From: Undibacterium piscinae
GTDB taxonomy: Bacteria; Pseudomonadota; Gammaproteobacteria; Burkholderiales; Burkholderiaceae_D
DNA length: 64,000 nt
NCBI GenBank assembly: GCA_003970805.2
Contig: CP051152.1
Span: 2,666,001-2,730,000 of the forward strand
Direction: 5' to 3'
Part shown: in pieces, positions 55,101 to 63,817 of the stretch
How the letters are laid out: each line of letters opens with the position of its first letter
How positions within the stretch are numbered: the stretch's first letter is position 1
Position numbers and translations under genes: made by a program
Notes under the pieces: generated by a model
Database searches by the model: none
What the model saw: the letters and a program-made list of their open reading frames with translations, nothing else
Told to the model about the DNA's origin: nothing

Positions 55101-55721
55101 GATCGCAAACAGCGCTGCCTTGCAGTTCAAGGTATCAAAAATGGTTTCTACCAGCAGTACATCGGCACCGCCGTCGACCAGACCGCGGGTTTGTTCCAGA
55201 TACGCCGCCACCAGTTGATCAAAGGTGACGTTACGCGCGGCCGGATCGTTGACGTCCGGTGAGATCGAGGCAGTTTTAGGCGTAGGCCCGAGTGCACCGG
55301 CGACGAAGCGCGGTTTGTCGGCGCTCGTGTATTTGTCGCAGGCGGCACGTGCGAGTTTGGCCGAAGCCAGATTCATCTCGTAAGCCAGATGCGCCATGTG
55401 GTAATCGTCTTGCGCCACCGTAGTCGCGCCGAAGGTATTGGTTTCGATCAGATCGGCACCCGCGGCCAGATACTGTTCGTGAATTTCTTGAATGATGTGC
55501 GGCTGGGTCAGCGAGAGTAACTCGTTATTGCCTTTGACGAACAGTTCACGTACGCCTTCCGGACCGCTGAAGTCTTTAAAGCGCTCACTGCGGTAATCTG
55601 CTTCGGTCAGCTTGTATTGCTGAATCATGGTTCCCATCGCGCCGTCAAGGATCAGGATGCGGCGCGCCAGCAGGTCGCGCAAGATGGTTTCGGTATTGAG
55701 GGCAGTAGTGGTCGTTGTCAT
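51971..55721 (-). CDS. metH: Cobalamin-dependent methionine synthase MetH (single-base frameshift)
   Basis: MetH methylates homocysteine using methyl-tetrahydrofolate and cobalamin. Homocysteine domain at about 10-340 (zinc cysteines in [11 protein letters not shown] and [13 protein letters not shown]), pterin domain at 360-640, cobalamin domain at 660-900 ([17 protein letters not shown] with the B12-axial histidine) and activation domain at the end ([13 protein letters not shown]). The frame breaks at a five-A run on the plus strand (52847-52851): removing one base joins GRRIFKNF to [15 protein letters not shown], so the two pieces (55721-52845 and 52909-51971) were one protein of about 1250 residues. 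Every domain is otherwise intact. A terminator-like hairpin lies in the leader. Confidence 0.93.
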
Positions 55722-55740
55722 GATTATTGGTCTCTAAAGC

Positions 55741-55776
55741 AAAAAACCCGATCAAACACTCGCAGGCGGGATCGGG
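55741..55776 (-). terminator. Terminator-like hairpin in the metH leader
   Basis: On the minus strand CCCGATC pairs with GATCGGG (7 pairs, 16-base loop) and is followed at once by six T, 20 bases before the metH start codon. No minus-strand gene lies just upstream that it could serve, so it may act as a transcription attenuator for metH. Confidence 0.65.
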
Positions 55777-55987
55777 TAAGAAGTAAGTGTGAACTGAGTC
55801 TGCTTTTAGCTGAACTTTGCATCTACTTATCGCGCGCGCGCAATCTGGGTCTCAAATTGGCGCTGGAAAAATATAAATTATACGTCAAATCAAGGGCTTG
55901 GGTCATGCAGCGGAGGTATTACTCTATTCTGATTTGTTTATTCAACTATAATTGTTTTTTATTTAACGATTAGGCTCTTGATCAGGT

Positions 55988-57751
55988 ATGGCATTGTTTA
56001 TAGATACGCTTAGGCAATTCATGGGATGGGACCTCCCGGAGAGACATATACAACTCGAGTTTAATCTTGTCGCACTTCGCAATACGGTGGCGCCTAGTTT
56101 AAGCAATTTGTATCAGTTGGATAAGCTAAGAAAAACCGCAGATCAGGACCGGATCTTATTGCGTGAATTATTGTTGAAAGCGCGTCAGCTGAATCGTTGT
56201 AAGCTCAGCGTACGGCGACGTTTAGCGTTGAGCGAAAACCTGATCGGCTTATTTTACGCGCCTGCCATCAGCCTGATTGCGCTATATAGCAAGGATGGTG
56301 GAGTACCCGATACCGAAGCGAGGCAGGAAAGTCTGGATGGAATTATCGAAACTTGTAGTGTTTTGATTAATTCTTATAAGTCGCTGGTACATACGCTACA
56401 TAGCGCCTCCAGTTTTCGACTGGCGCACTCCTTGCCGCAATTCGATGTGAGCGTTTTTCGGATTTTTGATTTGCTACGCCTCAAGCAAAAGGTAAAAGGC
56501 ATTCGCTATCAGCAACTCAGTGATGCGGCATGGCAGACGGCTAATACGCTGATCCACATGATGTTGGCTGCCGGGCGTGCAGATCAGCTAATGATATTAA
56601 TGGAAAATAAATATATCAAAGGCGAGCAATTAAAAACCATGCGTGTCCGTGATATTTATGCGGAACTACAAATTAGCCATAGATTCCAGTTACTAAAATG
56701 GCCCGTACAGTGGCAAGTTTTATTGAATTATTCGATAGGTTTGGGTGACTTTAAACTGGGTTTGCTCAAGGATGAGGATGAAACTCAGGCGTTATTGAAA
56801 AGTCATACTATTTCATATTGTTATGACAGTATGCCAACCAGAACCAGCAGAAGCGGCACTCAGTCTGCACCAAGTTTATTGCTTAACTGGACTAAATTAG
56901 AACAAAAAATTAGCGCTGACTTTGCACATGTATTACGGAGCAAGAAAAATGCCGACCCTATGCAGATAGCGAAGCATCTTACCTTATTGTCCGCTGCGGA
57001 ACGACTGGCAATGGCACAATTACAATTTGACACCTTTCCCTGGCAAACCGAAGCGCTGACGGATTTGCGTCAAAGGCTGCCTGATTTGCGTATTTTCATC
57101 GGGTTTAGTGAGGTATTTCATTTATTGCAGCATATTGCCTCAGACGGCGGTTGGCAGGGGGTTGGGCAAAGGATGTCTGATTTGCTGGCCCGTCATTCGT
57201 CAGCGTTGTCAGAAGATGATGTTGGTACGATAGAAAGTGCATGGTTTATGCAATTTCAGAGTGCCACTAGCTTGCGCTTGGGCACACAGGAAACCCGCTA
57301 CACTAAAGACATGAAAATTGGCGAAATTGCCGCTTATATGCTGACGCAAGAGGATATACGCCGGCCCTGCCTTGGCGTAATCAAGCGGATTTTCAGGCCA
57401 AAGGCCGGTAGCGTTGTTATCGACATCGAAAAACTCAGTGCAAGCGCCGAGTCAGTTTGGTTAAATAAAGCGCCCGAATCCAAGGCATCGCTCATGGATA
57501 CGACTAAATTTGATCGTGAAACGGCATTTCCCGGAATTATCGGAAGTGATGCCAGGCATGGACGGACTTTATTTCTTCCCAATGTGTATCGTGTTGCGGA
57601 GGGTTCGCAACTGCTGCTGCAGCGTCAGTCGGAAGTCGATACGGCTGATGTCGGTAATATCATCAGTGTGACTAAAGGATATACCCAGACTTCATTACGT
57701 CTGACAACGCCAGTCTTAAAGACGTATCTGGAACTAGCCCCGGCAGCATAA
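55988..57751 (+). CDS. Large hypothetical protein of unknown family
   Basis: A 587-residue soluble protein without signal peptide or membrane segments. I do not recognise it. The N-terminal ~200 residues are mainly helical and rich in Leu/Arg. From about residue 440 the sequence IGEIAAYMLTQEDIRRPCLG, then VIKRIFRPKAGSVVIDIEKL, and later GRTLFLPNVYRVAEGSQLLL, suggests a small beta-barrel such as a PilZ-like or OB-like domain; this is only an impression. Coding is supported by an uninterrupted long frame and by its position between two terminators. It is divergent from metH, and its promoter lies in the AT-rich 55850-55987. Confidence 0.7.
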   Translation: MALFIDTLRQFMGWDLPERHIQLEFNLVALRNTVAPSLSNLYQLDKLRKTADQDRILLRELLLKARQLNRCKLSVRRRLALSENLIGLFYAPAISLIALYSKDGGVPDTEARQESLDGIIETCSVLINSYKSLVHTLHSASSFRLAHSLPQFDVSVFRIFDLLRLKQKVKGIRYQQLSDAAWQTANTLIHMMLAAGRADQLMILMENKYIKGEQLKTMRVRDIYAELQISHRFQLLKWPVQWQVLLNYSIGLGDFKLGLLKDEDETQALLKSHTISYCYDSMPTRTSRSGTQSAPSLLLNWTKLEQKISADFAHVLRSKKNADPMQIAKHLTLLSAAERLAMAQLQFDTFPWQTEALTDLRQRLPDLRIFIGFSEVFHLLQHIASDGGWQGVGQRMSDLLARHSSALSEDDVGTIESAWFMQFQSATSLRLGTQETRYTKDMKIGEIAAYMLTQEDIRRPCLGVIKRIFRPKAGSVVIDIEKLSASAESVWLNKAPESKASLMDTTKFDRETAFPGIIGSDARHGRTLFLPNVYRVAEGSQLLLQRQSEVDTADVGNIISVTKGYTQTSLRLTTPVLKTYLELAPAA

Positions 57752-57783
57752 AAAAAGGCGCATCTTCTTGTGAAAGATGCGCC
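57751..57783 (-). terminator. Terminator after terC
   Basis: GGCGCATCTT / AAGATGCGCC with a 7-base loop. The run of six A on the plus strand gives a T-run on the minus strand, so it ends terC transcription, which stops 35 bases away. Confidence 0.85.
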
Positions 57784-57817
57784 CAAAGGGGAAATTTTAA
57801 ACTGATTTACTCTGTGT

Positions 57818-58771
57818 TTAGTTTTTCTTGCGGGTGGCGATCAGGCTGGCAATAATTGAGCTAGCCAGCAAACCACCTATGACCAGCAGCGAAACCGAAG
57901 TCGGCACATGCATCCATTTCACAACCAGCATCTTGATACCAACGAACATCAGGACAAACGCCAGACCAAATTTGAGTAGATGGAAGCGGTCGGCCATATC
58001 GGCGAGCAAGAAGTACAGAGCGCGCAGACCCATGATGGCAAAAATATTCGAGGTAAAGACGATAAACGGATCGGTGGTCACTGCAAAAATTGCCGGAATC
58101 GAATCGACCGCAAACACCACATCGGATATTTCAATCAGGATCAGTACCAAAAATAGCGGCGTAAACACGCGTTTGCCGTTTTCGATCACGCTGAATTTTT
58201 CACCGTGGTAATCATTGGTAAATGGCAGCAGCTTTTTCATTAGGCGTAGTACCGGATTAGCGTCCAGATCCGGTTCTTTTTCCGCTGCGACCAGCATGCG
58301 CATACCGGTAAACAACAGGAAAATACCGAATAAATACAGAACCCAAGAGAACTGACTCACGACCCAGGTACCAGCCAAGATCATGGCAATGCGCATGACG
58401 ATCGCACCGAGTACACCGTATAACAAGACCTTGCGCTGGTATTGCACAGGCACGGCGAAATGGCCAAAAATGAGTAGAAATACGAAGACGTTATCAACCG
58501 AAAGCGATTTTTCTATGACGTAACCGGTGAGGAATTCCATCGCCTTGACATTCGCAACTTCCAGACTGACGGTTTCTTTCAGGTATAGCCATAAGCCGTA
58601 GTTAAACAGCAGGGCCAGACTGACCCAGACGCCGGACCAGATGGCGGCTTCCTTGACGCTGACTTTATGGGATTTGGAGCCGTTTAAGGCAAAGATGTCT
58701 AGCAGTATCATGCCTAGGACAAAAGCAATGAAAGCTGCCCACATCCAGGGTTGTGCGATGGTATGAAGCAT
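57818..58771 (-). CDS. TerC/Alx-family membrane protein
   Basis: A 317-residue inner-membrane protein with eight or nine hydrophobic segments. TerC signatures: SLSVDNVFVFLLIFGHFAVP near residue 90 and IEISDVVFAVDSIPAIFAVT near residue 213, each with the conserved acidic residues. Relatives (Alx, MeeY/MeeF) move manganese or supply metals to secreted metalloproteins, and TerC itself is linked to tellurite resistance. The ATG is preceded by AGGGGG 7 bases upstream, which lies in an alternative stem with the preceding hairpin. It follows the Bax-inhibitor-1 gene on the same strand. Confidence 0.9.
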   Translation of the reverse strand: MLHTIAQPWMWAAFIAFVLGMILLDIFALNGSKSHKVSVKEAAIWSGVWVSLALLFNYGLWLYLKETVSLEVANVKAMEFLTGYVIEKSLSVDNVFVFLLIFGHFAVPVQYQRKVLLYGVLGAIVMRIAMILAGTWVVSQFSWVLYLFGIFLLFTGMRMLVAAEKEPDLDANPVLRLMKKLLPFTNDYHGEKFSVIENGKRVFTPLFLVLILIEISDVVFAVDSIPAIFAVTTDPFIVFTSNIFAIMGLRALYFLLADMADRFHLLKFGLAFVLMFVGIKMLVVKWMHVPTSVSLLVIGGLLASSIIASLIATRKKN

Positions 58772-58773
58772 AG

Positions 58774-58818
58774 GATTGCCCCCTATTATGTGAAATGCGG
58801 GGCAATCTCGCCCCGCAT
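58774..58818 (-). promoter_or_regulatory. Possible two-state RNA switch in the terC leader
   Basis: On the minus strand a 9-base hairpin ATGCGGGGC / GCCCCGCAT (58795-58818) overlaps a second possible 9-base stem in which GATTGCCCC (58807-58799) pairs with GGGGCAATC (58782-58774). The second stem buries the AGGGGG ribosome-binding site of terC. The two pairings exclude each other. Confidence 0.6.
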
Positions 58819-58881
58819 GGTGATGTTTGGCGCTGCTTATGTTTTAGTATATGCAGCGGTATTAGTACATGTTTATCAGAC

Positions 58882-59568
58882 TTACTCTTTATCGATGAAG
58901 CCGAGTAACTGTAACAGACTGGTAAACAAATTGAAGATGGTGATATAAAGGCTGACAGTGGCCATGATGTAATTGGTTTCGCCGCCGCGGATGATGTTGC
59001 TGGTTTCAAACAGGATCATGCCTGACATCAGCAATACCATTACTGCGGAAATCGTCAGTGACAAGGCTGGGATCTGGAAGAAGATCGCGCCAAGGCTAGC
59101 CACAAAAGTGACCAGCATACCTATCATCAGGAAACCGCTCATAAAGCTGAAATCGCGTTTGCTGATCAATACGTAAGCGGATAAACCCATGAAAATGATG
59201 CCAGTCAAGCCCATGGCGCCCATCACGATACCACTGCCGCCTGGCATTGCCAGGTAACGGCTGATGATAGGACCAAGCGTAAAGCCCATGAAACCGGTTA
59301 AGGCAAATACCGAGGCGATACCCCAGCCGCTGTTACGCAACTTGGTAGTGAGAAACAGTAAGCCAAAGTATCCGACCAGAGTAATGATGATGCCCGGGCC
59401 AGGTAAGGAAAACGCAACGCTAGCGCCCGCCGTCAAGGCAGAAAACAGTAAAGTCATGGACAGCAACAGATAAGTGTTGCGCAATACTTTGTGCCCGGTG
59501 ATGGCGCTGCTGTCAATGTAATCAACGGTTTGCGCATCACTGATGCTGGAACGGCTCAATATTTTCAT
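58882..59568 (-). CDS. Bax inhibitor-1 / YccA family membrane protein
   Basis: A 228-residue protein with seven hydrophobic segments, beginning after a soluble N terminus of about 25 residues. The family stretches VLRNTYLLLSMTLLFSALTA, GFTLGPIISRYL and the C-terminal LYITIFNLFTSLLQLLG are present. Members are calcium-leak or membrane-stress proteins in the inner membrane. It is upstream of terC on the same strand with a hairpin between; a divergent nhaR gene starts 147 bases away. An AGGAG site precedes the ATG. Confidence 0.92.
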   Translation of the reverse strand: MKILSRSSISDAQTVDYIDSSAITGHKVLRNTYLLLSMTLLFSALTAGASVAFSLPGPGIIITLVGYFGLLFLTTKLRNSGWGIASVFALTGFMGFTLGPIISRYLAMPGGSGIVMGAMGLTGIIFMGLSAYVLISKRDFSFMSGFLMIGMLVTFVASLGAIFFQIPALSLTISAVMVLLMSGMILFETSNIIRGGETNYIMATVSLYITIFNLFTSLLQLLGFIDKE

Positions 59569-59714
59569 GTTTTTCTCCTGAAATTTTGAAGAGACTATCT
59601 AAACTAGCACTCTTTTTCCTTCGAAACAGAAGGTGTCGTTAGTGTAGATGTAGTTGATAGACAAAAAAAGTCGAATATAATTGATAAATACTTCGTGTTT
59701 TTCGATAGGTTGCC

Positions 59715-60651
59715 ATGTCTCAGCTAAATTACAAACACCTTCACTATTTTTGGGTGGTCGCCAAGGCCGGTAGTATCGCCAGGGCCAGTGAACAGTTGCA
59801 CCTGACTCCGCAGACCATCAGCGGTCAGTTAAGTCTGTTTGAGGAGGTGCAGGGCGAACAACTGTTTAAGAAAAGCGGGCGTAATCTGGAACTTACCGAG
59901 GCCGGTCGCATGGTGCTCAGCTATGCCGAAGAGATTTTCTCTCTGGGGCAAGAACTCGAACAGGTGTTGCACCATAGGCCGACCGCACGCACGCTGCAGT
60001 TGCGGGTAGGGGTTTCGGATGCGGTTGCCAAGGCGGTGGCCTATCGTTTGCTGGAACCGGCATTGGCACTGGAACAAACCTTGAGGATTAATTGCCGCGA
60101 AGGCAAACTCGATTACCTTTTGGCGGAACTGGCGATGCATAAGCTGGATATCGTGATCACCGATACGCCTATGCCACCGACCGTGAATGTGCGCGGTTTT
60201 AACCATCAGCTAGGTGAGTGCGGCATTAGTTTTTTTGCCACCAAGGCGCTGGCGCTGCAGTATCCTGCCGCATTTCCGGCCTGTCTCGACGGAGCGCCTT
60301 TGCTGCTCCCGGGCGAGGATTCTGCCTTGCGCTCCAAACTGATGCATTGGCTCAATGCGCAACAATTGCACCCGCGTATCGCCGGAGAATTTGACGATAG
60401 TGCCTTAATGAGTGCCTTTGGCCAGGCGGGTACCGGTTTTTTTTGCCGCCCCTTCCAGTATCGCTGATATGGTCATGCGTCAATATGACGTCAGTTTGGT
60501 CGGTCATACCGACGAGATCAAAGAGCAATTTTATGCGATCTCGGTTCAGCGCAAATTGACCCATCCCGCCGTATTGGCAATCAGTCGTGCGGCGCAGCAA
60601 AGTTTGTTTGGTGCGCTGTCCAAACAGGCGCAAGGCTCGCCGAAGGCGTGA
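59715..60651 (+). CDS. nhaR: NhaR-type LysR regulator (single-base frameshift)
   Basis: A LysR regulator of the NhaR class: YKHLHYFWVVAKAGSIARAS, LHLTPQTISGQLSLFEEVQG at the helix-turn-helix, and an effector domain with LRVGVSDAVAKAVAYRLLEP. NhaR activates Na+/H+ antiporter and related genes in response to sodium. The frame stops early at 60467. Removing one T from the eight-T run at 60437-60444 restores GTGFFAAPSSIADMVMRQYD and continues to a stop at 60651, giving a normal length of about 311 residues. No nhaA is in the window. Confidence 0.85.
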
Positions 60652-60987
60652 CCCATGGAATTGGCTTACTATCTCGCCTCAGGCCGTTCAGTTAAACCTT
60701 GTCCTGCGTATCGTCATTCCCGCGAAGGCGGGAATCGAGCGGCGTAAAAGCCTAAAGACTCTGGATCCCTGCCTACGCAGGGATGGTTCCTAGACGGATT
60801 GGCGCTTAACGGAACAGCATTACTTACTATCCCCGCCTTTTTTATGAATATCTGGAGTATATGGAATGAATGCCATGCGACGCTGATAAATATTGTGTCA
60901 CATGGCATTGTTATGTCGTACTCAGGGGGAGTATAGGGGTCCTATGGCGCACTTGGGGAAGACGATCCTCGGCATTAATTCAATTGA
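60652..60987. other. Intergenic gap with one repeat element
   Basis: 336 bases between nhaR and the fmt stop. Apart from the palindromic repeat at 60712-60790, I see no gene or strong hairpin. Confidence 0.6.
60712..60790. repeat. Extragenic palindromic repeat (REP/twin-palindrome type)
   Basis: CGTCATTCCCGCGAAGGCGG starts a perfect hairpin ATTCCCGC-GAAG-GCGGGAAT; 30 bases on, ATCCCTGC-CTAC-GCAGGGAT forms a second. The pair matches the widespread CGTCATTCCCGC...GGATCCC family of intergenic elements of beta- and gammaproteobacteria, usually in many copies per genome. Confidence 0.8.
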
Positions 60988-61968
60988 TTAATGTGAAAAA
61001 ACCTGGCCCGCAGCGATCGTAAAGCCCTTGAGAAATTCAGCCGCTGGCAAGCGTTTGCCACCCGGTTTTTGTAACTCGTTGAGTCGCAATACGGAAGCAC
61101 CGCCATCGCAGGCCACCAGTACCCCATCCTGCGCGTTGGCGGCCAGAACTTGCCCAGATACGACAGCCGATGCACTCTGATTGACAGCGCTTGTTACATT
61201 TTCAGCGTGCCATATTTTGACAATGGTACCGTTGAATGTCGCATGCGCACCAGGGAAGGGATTGAAGGCGCGGATCTTTCTGTCCAATACCTCAGCGCTT
61301 AGATTAAAGTCTAGTGCCGCCTCTTCCTTGCTGATTTTTGCGGCGTATGTGACGCCTTGTTCCGGTTGCACCGTCGCTGGCAGGGGTGATTGTTCCAGTT
61401 GACGCAGTGCCTTGACGATCATCTCTCCGCCCAGTGCTGCCAGTTTGTCGTGTAGGCTGGAAGTGCTGTCATCGGCTGCAATCGCCATGCTCTCTATTGC
61501 CAGCATGGGGCCGGTATCGAGACCTTGTTCCATTTGCATGATAGTGATGCCAGTCTCGCTATCTCCGCTTTCTATCGCCCTATGAATCGGCGCGGCACCA
61601 CGCCAGCGTGGTAGCAGCGAGCCATGAATGTTGATGCAACCAAGACGAGGTATCTCCAATGCCGAGAGCGGCAGGATCAGGCCGTAGGCTGCCACTACCA
61701 TGACATCGTGCGGGGTTGCTTTCAGCAGATCGTGCGCCTGCTGGGCGATCTCAGGATATTTACCGTCGAGCCGCAAGGAGACTGGCTGAGCCACCGGGAT
61801 ATCGTGTTGCAAGGCAAATTGCTTGACGGCGGAAGCGTGCATTTGCATGCCGCGTCCCGCAGGCCGGTCTGGTTGTGTCAACACCAGGGGGATCTCAAAA
61901 CCGGCGTCATGTAAGGCTTTGAGTGCGACCGCGGCAAATTCCGGGGTGCCGGCAAAAATGACTCTCAT
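60988..61968 (-). CDS. fmt: Methionyl-tRNA formyltransferase
   Basis: A 326-residue enzyme that formylates initiator Met-tRNA with 10-formyl-THF. The N-terminal domain has [30 protein letters not shown], and the catalytic region [20 protein letters not shown]; the C-terminal tRNA-binding domain follows ([20 protein letters not shown]). It overlaps def by 4 bases (61965-61968), the classic def-fmt unit. Confidence 0.97.
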   Translation of the reverse strand: MRVIFAGTPEFAAVALKALHDAGFEIPLVLTQPDRPAGRGMQMHASAVKQFALQHDIPVAQPVSLRLDGKYPEIAQQAHDLLKATPHDVMVVAAYGLILPLSALEIPRLGCINIHGSLLPRWRGAAPIHRAIESGDSETGITIMQMEQGLDTGPMLAIESMAIAADDSTSSLHDKLAALGGEMIVKALRQLEQSPLPATVQPEQGVTYAAKISKEEAALDFNLSAEVLDRKIRAFNPFPGAHATFNGTIVKIWHAENVTSAVNQSASAVVSGQVLAANAQDGVLVACDGGASVLRLNELQKPGGKRLPAAEFLKGFTIAAGQVFSH

Positions 61969-62495
61969 CGGCGGCCGCGCTGTTTGTCGTGTTGTTCCTG
62001 GCGCTCTTCCTTGAGCATTTTGGTTTTGATGCGATTGCGTTTCAATGGCGACAGATATTCGACAAATACCTTGCCTATCAGATGATCCATCTCGTGCTGG
62101 ATGCAGACTGCGAGTAAACCATCGGCGTGCAGCTCAAATGATTTCCCTTCCTGGTCAAGTGCGCGGACCTTGACTTCGGCAGGGCGTTCGACGCCATCGT
62201 AAATGCCGGGAACCGAGAGGCAGCCTTCGTCATAGACTTTGCGCTCAGGGCTAGACCAGATAATTTCGGGATTGATGAACACCATCAGCTCGTTATTTGT
62301 TTCAGATGTATCAATGACGACCAGCTGTTCGTGTACGTCTACCTGCGAAGCGGCCAGGCCTACGCCAGGGGCGTCGTACATGGTTTCGGCCATATCTGCG
62401 ACAAGTTTTTTCAGCCGCTCATCAAAAATTGTAACGGGCTTGGCTATTTTGTGCAGGCGCGGATCAGGATAACGTAGAATATTAAGTATAGACAT
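61965..62495 (-). CDS. def: Peptide deformylase
   Basis: A 176-residue Fe2+ peptide deformylase with all three motifs: [20 protein letters not shown] with the metal cysteine, and [10 protein letters not shown] with the metal-binding HExxH. It removes the N-formyl group from nascent proteins. First gene of the def-fmt pair and divergent from the LysM protein gene, the usual betaproteobacterial order. Confidence 0.97.
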   Translation of the reverse strand: MSILNILRYPDPRLHKIAKPVTIFDERLKKLVADMAETMYDAPGVGLAASQVDVHEQLVVIDTSETNNELMVFINPEIIWSSPERKVYDEGCLSVPGIYDGVERPAEVKVRALDQEGKSFELHADGLLAVCIQHEMDHLIGKVFVEYLSPLKRNRIKTKMLKEERQEQHDKQRGRR

Positions 62496-62691
62496 AGGGC
62501 TTTACGCAACAGGCTAGTGCTGTTGCAGTGCGTTTTCTCTTGCTAGTTCAAGGATTAATGGGCAGAATTTGATCCAAATTGGCAAGTTTGGCAACTACGT
62601 GCTTGCCTGTGCAAAACAATATGAATGTGCTATAGCCTTGTTTTAAATTGGCATTATCGAAAAATTCAGCATCACGCATCGGACAAATTTC

Positions 62692-63790
62692 ATGAAAAAG
62701 TTTAGCACAATCGCTCTGCTCCTTGCTATCGCCTTTCCGGTGTTACAAGCCTCACCTGCTTTTGCTCAAGAACAAAAAGCCTCTCTACGTAGTAATAAGT
62801 GCGCATTTTTGCCTGATGCACCGGATAAACACGTGGTGGTTAAAGGCGATACGCTGTGGGGAATTTCCGGTAAATTTTTGCAAAATCCTTGGTGCTGGCC
62901 AGAAGTCTGGGGGATGAATCGTGATGAGATTCGTAATCCGCATTGGATCTACCCAGGTCAAGTGGTCTATTTTGACCGTACTACTGGCCGCTTGCGTTTG
63001 GGTAGCGCGGTTGGTGGTACAGGTTCCGGGCAATCCGCAAGTAACCGTCTGTCTCCTCAGATCCGGGCCGAGAGTCTGGGCGTTGATGCGATTTCCGCGA
63101 TACCGGCTAATTTGATTGAGCCCTTCCTTTCGCAACCGCTGATTATAGAGAAAGATGAATTGGCAAGCGCCCCGCGCATCGTTGCTGCGCAAGAAGGGCA
63201 TGTTAATTTATCCAAAAATGATAAGGCTTATGTTCGGGGTGATCTGAAAGGTGGCACCTCGTTCCAGGTGTTCCGTCCTGGCGTTCCGCTTAAAGATCCT
63301 GAAACCAAGGCGGTGATTGGTTATGAGGCAGTATTTCTGGGTACCGTCAAGCTTGAGCGTACTGCCAAGACACCAGATGGCGTAGATACGTTTATCGTGG
63401 TTAGCTCCAAGGAAGAAATGGCGGTGGGCGATCGTCTGATGCCGATTCCTCCTACACCGATCCTTAACTATATGCCGCATGTGCCCGAACAATTGACTAA
63501 GCGCGCGCGTGGTGTCTATCTATGGCGGCGTGAATCAGGGTGGACAGAATCAGATTATCAGCGTCAATCGTGGCTCGGACGCAGGCTTGAATTTAGGTAC
63601 GGTGCTGGAACTGGCGCGTTATGGTGCTATGGTTCAGGATCCTACTGATAATAAAAGAGCGATACGACTGCCAGACGAAAGTTACGGTTCCTTATTTATT
63701 TTCCGTGTATTCAAGAACATCTCGTATGGTCTGGTGATGCAGGTGACTGATACCGTGTCGGTAGGGGATGTCGCCCAATCTCCAGAGTAA
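62692..63790 (+). CDS. LysM peptidoglycan-binding protein (frameshifted)
   Basis: An exported protein with a signal peptide (hydrophobic IALLLAIAFPVLQASPAFA, cleavage about residue 26) and a LysM domain at about 48-100 (VKGDTLWGISGKFLQNPWCW, NPHWIYPGQVVYF). The frame runs to 63648 with a nonsense tail, but from 63509 another frame continues the family sequence VVSIYGGVNQGGQNQIISVN to a stop at 63790. The break is within the alternating GC run at 63501-63509. The whole protein would have about 365 residues. It lies between def and dprA, as is normal in Burkholderiales; a role in cell-wall or DNA-uptake processes is inferred only from position. Confidence 0.85.
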
Positions 63791-63817
63791 TGTGTTGGTT
63801 TCTCACCGGTAAATAAC

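Noticed and set aside
55722..55987. SAH, SAM or cobalamin riboswitch before metH
   Set aside because: I could not find the conserved core of any of these classes; only the terminator-like hairpin is supported.
58772..58881. yybP-ykoY manganese riboswitch before terC
   Set aside because: The conserved internal-loop sequences of that class are not visible and the leader is too short; only competing hairpins remain.
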